Assembly: GCA_025435555.1 (NCBI GenBank)
Contig: JAIWWG010000186.1
Coordinates: 1-22,832 of the forward strand
Reading direction: 5' to 3'
Length of the DNA: 22,832 nt
Source: Chytriomyces cf. hyalinus JEL632
Lineage: Eukaryota; Chytridiomycota; Chytridiomycetes; Chytridiales; Chytriomycetaceae
Part shown: in pieces, positions 1 to 7,042 of the stretch
Layout of the letters: every line of letters starts with the position of its first letter
Numbering within the stretch: the stretch's first letter is position 1
Made by a program: the position numbers and the translations under genes
The notes under the pieces: generated by a model
Databases searched by the model: none
Seen by the model: the letters and a program-made list of their open reading frames with translations, nothing else
What the model was told of the DNA's origin: nothing

Positions 1-2931
1 GAAGTGACCGGTTTGGCCGGCTTTCGAAAACCCCCCATTCGAACGCATCAACATCCGTGCTCTGCAGGGCAGAATGGATCAGTATCGTGAGGAACTTGAG
101 AAAAGGGAAGGAGAAATCAACCAAGTACTCACTGCAACAATTGAGGAAATCGAGCACCATCGACTCACGGCCGGACCAGTCACATGGGAAGACCGCGTCG
201 ATATTGCTGACCGTGCTTGGGACTTAGTATCTGACTGGATTCGTTCAGCTGCGAGAAAAGCCCTTGGTGTGGTTAAGTTTCATGGTGGCGCTCTCAAGGG
301 CGGATATGATTGAGGACCATCTCAAAGAGCTGATGCGTTGGCGCACTGAAGCCCAGGACGCGATGCTTGAAGCTGGACTGGACCCCATCACGCGGAGAGA
401 ACGTGCCGGTAAACTTCGATATATCAACATCATTGTTCGAAAAGCAGCCAAGCGCTCGAGGAAACGCCTCTACAACGCAGTCACTGACACCAGAGTGTAT
501 GACCCGAGCGCAGAAGCCAAACGGATTGCCTGCCAACGTGCTCGTAGTCTGCGATCCAACTGCGCTCTGCGACCGGATAAAATGGATCAATACGCGCAAC
601 ACTTCAAAACAACGTTTGGCTCACCCCCAAAAGGAGAAGACCAACCCAACCCCATCGCACTTGACACAACCAATCCCCGATCCCCCGAACCCCACTCACA
701 AAACATCTGTCGCAGATATCATTAAGGAAGAAAACGTGCATAGCCTGGTTGCCTGGATGCCCTCAGGAAAAGCAGCTGGAGAAGATGGAATACATGGAGA
801 GTTAGTCAAGGGACCCAAGGATCCGGAGACTGAAATCATTATCACAGCTTATCCCCTCACCCTCGCATTCCGCATCTTCACTGCACTTCTCGCAACACCC
901 ACCGAGTGGAATGTCGCCAACGTGGCACTGGTCTACAAAAACAAGGGTGATCAACATGACGTCGCCAATTATCGTCCCATATCGCTTACCTGTCGTATTC
1001 GGATGGTGTATGAGGGTTGCTTCCGTCACCTCCTTGAACACCGCACTAACTCGTTCACTGACACTGCACAAGGTGGCTTCCGACGCAACCGCTCAACCCT
1101 CGATCAGCTACTCACCCTCCACGAAATCATCGCAGCCCACCCAGACCTCCACGCAGTATACCTCGACATCCAAGCAGCTTACGATTGTACCAATCGCCCC
1201 CTCCTCTGGACAGAAATGTTCGAAAACCCGTCAGACCCCAATCCACAGATTACCCACTCAGTACTCATCCCCATCTTCAGATGCCTGTTTGACCACAACG
1301 TCGCCCGTCTACTCGTATCCGGCTCCAAATCTGCAGATATCCCAGTTACCCGTGGTCTCCTACAAGGAACACTCTCAGCACCCCCCCTCTTCAACATCTC
1401 CATCAACTCGCTCCCAGCAACACTCCGTGACCTGTACCAGAATGCATGTATTCGCGTCGGACCCCACCGCATCAACTCACTCCTTTTCGCAGATGACACT
1501 ACAGTTTTCGCACGCAACAAACACACACTTCAGCAAATCATCAACACAGTCGCAGAATGGGGTAAGAAGAAGGGCGTCACCTGGGCGCCACACAAAAGCG
1601 TCGCTGTCGGACCGACCGAGATGTGCATCAAAATGAATGGAATCGAAATCGCACAAAGAGACAGCACCAGCTACGTAGGAATGACAATGACCGCCACAGG
1701 AATCGACATGACCGCATCAACATCAAAAAGAATCACCGATGCCAAGAAGACACTGTCCTGGATGAAGGGAAAAGGGTTTAATGGTTTTGGTTTTCGAACC
1801 CTGCACAGTCTATATATGTACCCAGTCTTTATTCGCTCGCAACTCGAATATGGTCTCGCAATTCGTCCGCTCACGACAGAAGAACTCCAGCCACTCCAGA
1901 AATTCCAGAACACATGCCTCCGTATCCTCTACTCAGTACCCACCTCCACATCTATCGCCTCGCTACACCTACTATCATCAGTTCCCACTATCAAAACACG
2001 TAACCTCATCCTCAATGCTGCCTACTACTACCGTCTCCACCAGTCCAACGACACTCGCAACCTCACACTCCACACATACCGCCAAGGCCTCGAACGAGAC
2101 CACAGACCCGAATCCACATCACTCATCAAGCACACCCTCGCACACAACCCACACTTCCGATCACTTCCCCGCCTCGCACTCATTGTCAACCCGCTCACCG
2201 TCAACAATCGTCAACCCATGCTCATCACTCCTCGTGGATCCACCCACAAGATCCCCGAAGACACCATTGACGAATGGCACCACCAAGACATGCTCGCGCT
2301 TCAACAGAAATCCCAAGCCCGGACATCGAAAATTCTCCCAGTCCCTGCGACCCGCAAGCAGCGCCACGCGCTTGTCATGGCCGGCCCCGCAATTTCCAGA
2401 CCAGTCTCCCGCACCATCCTCCTCTGGCTCCTTGGCCGTATATGCAACCACCAAGAGTGCCGCACGTGCGGCGTCGAACTGTCCCGCCAGCATGGCATTG
2501 AGTGCTCCGGCATTGAACCCGCCCTGCAAGCCGCCTTCGACAACGATCTCGGACCGCCACCAGAACTCCTCGCGCATGGAGCCACTATCATCGACGAAGC
2601 CATTAGCAAGCTGGAGTTCAAATCCGGGACCAATACAAGAATCGAAGCCACTTACCAGGCCATCAACACGATCCGACTCGCCTGCGGCGGATACAGCGAG
2701 ATCATCGACGCCAGCACCGCTACGCTCCAGCAAGAGCTCGACGCCATCTTCGCGGACTACGAGGGCCTGCGAAGCATCCGAGTTCAGGCCACCGCCATCA
2801 TGAACGCCCACTACAACCCAGCGAAATTCAAACCAACTTACCGAAGCGGGCCATCAAACGCACAAGCACCCCACCGCGGGGCGATCCGGAACCGAGGAGG
2901 TCGACCGAGAGGCCGTGGACGAGGCGGCTGA
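1..2931 (+). pseudogene. Element A ORF2: LINE reverse transcriptase, two frameshifts, 5' end outside window
   Basis: Reverse transcriptase of a non-LTR retrotransposon, which would copy element RNA at a nicked target. Coding similarity starts by about position 8 and reads in three frames. Frame 2 runs to about 300 and includes an RINIRAL segment matching RWNVRRL of element D. Frame 3 runs to about 660-690, and frame 1 from there to the TGA at 2929-2931. The second shift falls in a C-rich run at 671-695. RT motifs are visible in order: GKAAGEDGI, NYRPISLT, QGGFRRNRSTLDQ, motif A LDIQAAYD, motif B GLLQGTLSAPPLFN, catalytic LLFADDT, and a YVGM motif E. A CX2CX7HX3C knuckle (CRTC...H...C) lies near 2459-2504. 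The C-terminus is RG-rich (RGGRPRGRGRGG). Motif B reads LSAPPLFN where D has LSPILFN. A TGA at 5-7 stops the frame just upstream, so an earlier shift or truncation is possible. Confidence 0.88.
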
Positions 2932-3122
2932 TGCGGCGGACTTGCGCTGCTGTTGTTGGCAGATCGACATTTTCTGTCAACTTTTACATTTAACCATTTC
3001 GAAATTTTTTTTCGCGACTTAGTCGTTTTTTCTCTGTATCCTTACCAAACACGGCCCAAAAAGGGAACCGATTACCATTTTGAAAGCGCGCTTTATCAAG
3101 CAATAAAGACACACTGAAAACG
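2932..3122 (+). other. 3' UTR of element A
   Basis: This non-coding stretch lies between the ORF2 stop and the telomere-like junction. It is A/T-richer than the coding part and contains AATAAA at 3102-3107, about 15-20 nt before the end. Its last bases are ACTGAAAACG, the same terminus as in elements C to F, although the rest of the UTR is not obviously alignable with theirs. No poly(A) tail follows. Confidence 0.75.
3102..3107 (+). promoter_or_regulatory. Putative polyadenylation signal AATAAA (element A)
   Basis: A canonical AATAAA hexamer sits about 20 nt upstream of the element's 3' end, the usual spacing for cleavage. The call rests on position and motif only. Confidence 0.55.
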
Positions 3123-3133
3123 TTAGGATTAGG
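3123..3133 (+). repeat. Degenerate telomere-type repeat TTAGGATTAGG at the A/B junction
   Basis: Two telomere-like units differ by one base from the TTAGGGTTAGG found at the C/D, D/E and E/F junctions. They join the 3' terminus of element A directly to the 5'-truncated start of element B, with no A-run between. Confidence 0.75.
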
Positions 3134-3958
3134 CACCGTGCTACCGAGCTCAATCTCATGTGGTCCTCCCGATTGCATAACTCAACTGATCGTTCTATCC
3201 CGGCTGTTCGTTTCTGGCGCGGCGCTCTGCTTGGTGCTGACAAACCATTTCAGGAATGTCTTCCCCGCCTTGCTCGCTCCAACCCACTTGTGACTCATGT
3301 GGATGCTAAATGGATTGATTTTCGACAGCAACCACTGGTTCCCCCACCTCCAGCTGAAGTTCCGTTCCGGTACCCTCCGAAGCCAAAACAAGCGCTGTCT
3401 GACAATGCTCGCAAGAAGCTGCGCAAGGAATCCATCGTCAACCTGGACAACAACCTGGACACCATTGCTGGCGCAATCCAAGTCGAAACCAAAGACCCAG
3501 TCCGGCCGTATCTGACTGCCTGCAAGGGAATTGACCGCAAGACACGCAACAACATCCTTCGCTGGACTCTTGGTGCCGTCACCCGACACGAACCGTGCCT
3601 CAAGTGCAACGACGTACTGACCCGATCCCATGCTGCTGACTGTTCTGGTGCCACTGCTCTCCTGCGCATCAACTGGGACACGCTTGCACCTCCTGCCGGC
3701 CGAATGACCTGGCTTGATACGATCCTGAATGAAGTCCGGAATACACCGCCCTCCGAAATCGACACGTACACCGAAGTCTCTTCTGCCGTAGCTCTCATCT
3801 ACACCGAATGTCGCCACCTCCAACAGCAAGCCAATGGCTACTGGGCCGAGCCAGATGCACCCGCACGACCACTGCCGCCTCGAAGACCGCGAAATCGCAT
3901 ACCTCAACCCGGGGGAGCCCCGCTTGGGCGACCACGGCAAAACCCGGAGCCTGGATAA
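3134..3958 (+). pseudogene. ORF2 C-terminal fragment of element B (post-RT region with CCHC knuckle)
   Basis: This is an open frame with no start of its own at the truncation point; the first in-frame ATG is at 3158. It encodes the region after the RT thumb, including CLKC...H...C (CX2CX7HX3C, about 3596-3643) and a proline/arginine-rich tail, and stops with TAA at 3956-3958. The 266 residues from 3158 are identical to the end of element C's ORF2. The RT catalytic core and the endonuclease are missing, so this is a dead fragment even though the frame is open. In LINE ORF2 proteins such a C-terminal knuckle is thought to help bind RNA or DNA. Confidence 0.88.
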
Positions 3959-4140
3959 TCAACCGTCAAGCCCGAACTGACCATACATATCTTATTACCT
4001 TTACCGATTCATCTGTTTCTCACATTTCCCGACCACTTTACTTCTGCTTTCTTGGAGTTCATTGACACTTTTTTGCGTGATTTTAGCTATCTTTCCACCC
4101 CGCCCTTGTGTTACTGTGTAACGTTATTAAAAGAACTGAC
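3959..4140 (+). other. 3' UTR of element B, diverged
   Basis: This matches the 3' UTR of C, D, E and F. From about 4009 it carries many small changes, unlike the perfectly matching coding part before it. ATTAAA lies at 4126-4131. The terminal ACTGAAAACG seen elsewhere is replaced by ACTGACCACACCG. Confidence 0.7.
4126..4131 (+). promoter_or_regulatory. Putative polyadenylation signal ATTAAA (element B)
   Basis: A common variant polyadenylation hexamer at the same place near the 3' end as in the other copies. Confidence 0.4.
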
Positions 4141-4166
4141 CACACCGTTCGGCATTAGGCCTCCCC
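4136..4166 (+). other. B/C junction, ambiguous breakpoint
   Basis: The end of B passes into C through CACACCGTTCGGCATTAGG. ATTAGG at 4154-4159 could be the remnant of a telomere-type junction. However, the same bases also align loosely with element D's own CACACCGCGG...GCAGTAGGCG just before GGGAAGTACTT (near 10066-10101), so C may begin as early as about 4139. The sequence does not decide between the two. Confidence 0.5.
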
Positions 4167-4171
4167 GGGAA

Positions 4172-6818
4172 GTACTTGCTCGCTCCTCGCTCTTGAACAA
4201 TACTCACACACCAAACCGTGCTAGAACTCAAGAGTTGATCAACGAGGCCTGGGAACACTTCCTGTCATGGGTCCGAAATGCTGCGTCAAAGTCAATTGGT
4301 GTCCTCCAAGTCTCTGACCATCTTTTTTTTGCCATCGGAGTTTTGGACTGATGAGCTTGAACAAAGTCGGGACAACGTGCAGCAAGAACTTGCGAACGTG
4401 CAACAGGAAATCGAGCGTGGCCAGTTGTCTCGTCTCGAAATCAAACGCCTTGCTTCCGAACTGACCAACACTCAGCGTGCTTACCGGGCGGATCTGACCA
4501 CACGCAAGCGCGTGCTCTTCGAAGATGCTGTCGATAAGCTCACAGTCCCACAAAACATGTCCTCGTTCATGCGCATGGTAAAAGGAGCCAAGTCGCGAAA
4601 AGACCGCACTGTCTGCAAACTGGACCCGGCGAAAATCAATGAACACGCTGCCCATTTTCGAACTACCTTTGGAGCACCTCCGACTGGACATCCCCAACCT
4701 GGACCCCCTGCGCTTGAGGAAATCCAGTCGCGTCCAACTCAGGAAGTCTTCAACCCGGATGCGATCATGTCTGCGATTGCTGGACTCCCACTCGGAAAGG
4801 CTACTGGATCCGATGGAATTCCTGCTGAACTCATCAAAGCCGGTGGCGATCTCATGGCTGACGTTCTCAGTGTTTTCCTGCCCATGGTCCATGCTGCTGC
4901 AACTATTCCATCTGACTGGAGGAAGGCGCTCATTGTGCCAGTCTTCAAGAAGAAGGGATCTGATCAGGACATTGCAAACTACCGACCTATTGCACTGACA
5001 AGTACGATACGACGACTCTACGAGCGGCTGCTTGTTCCTGAACTTGGACCCGTAATGCAACAACTCGATGACTTTCAAGGTGGCTTCAGACCCGGTCGGT
5101 CCTCGCTCGATCAAGCCATGGTTCTCCACGAAACCCTGAACACCAATGAACATGCTTCGACTATCCTGCTGGACATCAAAGCGGCATATGACGAAGTCGA
5201 TCGAAGGGTTCTTTGGCAAATGCTCACACAAGTCTTCGGCCTGGACGAATTCATGCTTGCACGGCTCCAGGATCTTTTCGATCACAACTCGTGCTGTCTG
5301 GTGGTGGCTGGCGTGATTAGTGATCCGATTGACAACGAACGAGGTCTTTTGCAGGGTGCTACTCTGTCCCCGATTTTGTTCAACTGTCACATCCATGGTC
5401 TCTCAATTCGGCTACGTGCTCCTGGAATCCCGCGAATTCGAATCAACGGTATCCATCTCAATAACCTCCTGTTTGCAGACGATACGTCCTTGGTAGCTGC
5501 AAATCAACATGATCTCGCAGTCCTGCTCCGAACGTGTGAGGAATGGTCCAACACTGTCGGCATCCGGTTCTCGCCATCCAAGTGCATCTATCTCGGTCCT
5601 GTTCCAGCACTACGTGATGTACCTCTCAAGCTCTACAACGTGGACCTTCCATCCCAGCAATGTGCCCCGTATCTCGGCATCCCTTTTGGCCAACACGGAA
5701 TCAACTGGGCTCTGCTGGCAAAGGAACGAACTTCAAAAGCGCGTGGTGTCATTGTGGCGCTGGCATCGGTAGGTATGAATGCAATGGGCTGGGCTCCTGC
5801 AGCTTCTGTTACTATCTACAGGAGTTTCATTCGGCCGGTCCTTGAATATGGCATTGCTCTCAAGCTCCCATCCGCGTCCACGCTCAAGTTGTACGAGTCG
5901 GTCCAACGTCTTGCACTACGGACTCTCACATCAACACCCCGCAACACGTCCACTGCCGCTCTCCACAAGCTGCTGCAAGTCGAACCATTCAAACACCGTG
6001 CTACCGAGCTCAATCTCATGTGGTCCTCCCGATTGCATAACTCAACTGATCGTTCTATCCCGGCTGTTCGTTTCTGGCGCGGCGCTCTGCTTGGTGCTGA
6101 CAAACCATTTCAGGAATGTCTTCCCCGCCTTGCTCGCTCCAACCCACTTGTGACTCATGTGGATGCTAAATGGATTGATTTTCGACAGCAACCACTGGTT
6201 CCCCCACCTCCAGCTGAAGTTCCGTTCCGGTACCCTCCGAAGCCAAAACAAGCGCTGTCTGACAATGCTCGCAAGAAGCTGCGCAAGGAATCCATCGTCA
6301 ACCTGGACAACAACCTGGACACCATTGCTGGCGCAATCCAAGTCGAAACCAAAGACCCAGTCCGGCCGTATCTGACTGCCTGCAAGGGAATTGACCGCAA
6401 GACACGCAACAACATCCTTCGCTGGACTCTTGGTGCCGTCACCCGACACGAACCGTGCCTCAAGTGCAACGACGTACTGACCCGATCCCATGCTGCTGAC
6501 TGTTCTGGTGCCACTGCTCTCCTGCGCATCAACTGGGACACGCTTGCACCTCCTGCCGGCCGAATGACCTGGCTTGATACGATCCTGAATGAAGTCCGGA
6601 ATACACCGCCCTCCGAAATCGACACGTACACCGAAGTCTCTTCTGCCGTAGCTCTCATCTACACCGAATGTCGCCACCTCCAACAGCAAGCCAATGGCTA
6701 CTGGGCCGAGCCAGATGCACCCGCACGACCACTGCCGCCTCGAAGACCGCGAAATCGCATACCTCAACCCGGGGGAGCCCCGCTTGGGCGACCACGGCAA
6801 AACCCGGAGCCTGGATAA
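4172..6818 (+). pseudogene. Element C ORF2, N-terminally truncated: RT plus CCHC C-terminus
   Basis: Reverse transcriptase fragment of the D family. The linker segment reads in frame 2 up to a run of eight T at 4323-4330, where D has a single T. The seven extra bases shift the frame, and the rest (from about 4331) is open in frame 3 to TAA at 6816-6818. An ATG-initiated version of the second frame would start at 4278, but its first residues are out-of-frame translation. Visible parts are GKATGSDGI, NYRPIALT, GGFRPGRSSLDQ, motif A LDIKAAYD, motif B GLLQGATLSPILFN, catalytic LLFADDT, PYLG motif E, then CLKC...H...C (6456-6503) and a proline/arginine-rich end. With no endonuclease or ORF1 it is not autonomous, though the RT core itself is intact. 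Confidence 0.88.
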
Positions 6819-7015
6819 TCAACCGTCAAGCCCGAACTGACCATACATATCTTATTACCTTTACCGATCATCTGTTTTCTTAACATTTCCGCACTTTACT
6901 TCTGATTCTTTGGAGTTCTTGAACTTTTTTTGAGTGATTTTTGCTATCTTTCAACCCCGCACTTGTGTTACTGTGTAACTTGATTAAAAGAAACTGAAAA
7001 CGTTAACTGAAAACG
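6819..7015 (+). other. 3' UTR of element C
   Basis: About 197 nt of non-coding, T-rich sequence conserved in B, D, E and F. ATTAAA lies at 6983-6988. The last part contains AACTGAAAACGTT twice in tandem (6992-7004 and 7005-7017), while D and E have it once. In the array this UTR lies directly upstream of element D's ORF1, so it is also the candidate promoter region for D. Confidence 0.75.
6983..6988 (+). promoter_or_regulatory. Putative polyadenylation signal ATTAAA (element C)
   Basis: Variant polyadenylation hexamer about 30 nt before the telomere-type repeat; conserved in position in B, C, D and E. Confidence 0.45.
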
Positions 7016-7017
7016 TT
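6992..7017 (+). repeat. Tandem duplication of AACTGAAAACGTT at the 3' end of C
   Basis: Two adjacent 13-nt copies of the element's 3' terminal motif. A, D and E carry only one copy, so this is a local duplication at the terminus. Confidence 0.85.
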
Positions 7018-7026
7018 AGGGTTAGG
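7016..7026 (+). repeat. Telomere-type repeat TTAGGGTTAGG at the C/D junction
   Basis: Almost two perfect TTAGGG units separate the 3' end of C from the 5' end of D. The G-rich strand is the sense strand of the elements. Confidence 0.85.
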
Positions 7027-7042
7027 AAAAAGTCTGTTTGAA
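7027..7042 (+). other. Very short 5' leader of element D
   Basis: Only A5-GTCTGTTTGAA separates the telomere repeat from the ORF1 ATG. The same leader starts E (with 11 A) and F (with 6 A). It is too short to hold an ordinary internal promoter. Confidence 0.75.

Larger units (their letters stand above)
1..3133 (+). mobile_element. Element A: 3' part of a diverged LINE (non-LTR retrotransposon)
   Basis: This is a partial element cut by the left window edge. It carries the end of the linker, a complete RT domain, a CCHC knuckle, an RG-rich C-terminus and a 3' UTR ending in TTAGGATTAGG. Its ORF2 has the same order of parts as elements C and D. The protein is clearly diverged from theirs, with alignable blocks around the RT motifs only, so it is a separate but related family. 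The endonuclease part and ORF1 would lie to the left of the window, if present. Confidence 0.9.
3134..4140 (+). mobile_element. Element B: heavily 5'-truncated copy of the D-family LINE
   Basis: The copy starts abruptly at CACCGTGCTACC, equivalent to position 5994 of element C, and keeps the ORF2 C-terminal third and the 3' UTR. It appears identical to C from 3134 to about 4008. After that the 3' UTR departs from C by many small substitutions and indels up to the junction. Truncation at the 5' end is the normal result of incomplete target-primed reverse transcription. The right boundary is blurred, see the B/C junction entry. Confidence 0.88.
4141..7026 (+). mobile_element. Element C: 5'-truncated copy of the D-family LINE with complete RT
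   Basis: The copy begins in the second linker repeat of ORF2 (equivalent to about 10066-10101 in D) and runs through the RT, C-terminus, 3' UTR and TTAGGGTTAGG. From 4331 to about 6386 it looks identical to D. It lacks ORF1 and the endonuclease. Its ORF2 C-terminus is the reference here for the full-length frame, because D is frameshifted there. Confidence 0.9.

Noticed and set aside
1781-2803. Plus-strand 340-codon frame overlapping element A ORF2
   Set aside because: It is S/T/P-rich, out of frame with the clear RT homology, and has no motif.
2161-2811. Minus-strand open frame of 216 codons in element A
   Set aside because: It lies opposite the RT C-terminal coding sequence, and its composition is that of the complement of a GC-rich gene.
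3182-3940. Minus-strand open frame of 252 codons in B and C
   Set aside because: It is antisense to the ORF2 C-terminus, identical in both copies for the same reason as the sense strand, and shows no protein features.
4321-4331. T8 run as a reverse-strand poly(A) tail of an inserted element
   Set aside because: The flanks continue the ORF2 sequence without a gap, so it is a small insertion in a homopolymer and not an element end.
4239-5396. Long minus-strand open frame (385 codons), repeated in D at 10225-11322
   Set aside because: It lies opposite the RT coding strand, has no recognisable domain, and recurs only because the sense sequence is copied. It is a shadow of the RT gene.
7001-7030. 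Target site duplications flanking element D
   Set aside because: The same telomere-type sequence lies on both sides, so a duplication cannot be told from the repeat itself.
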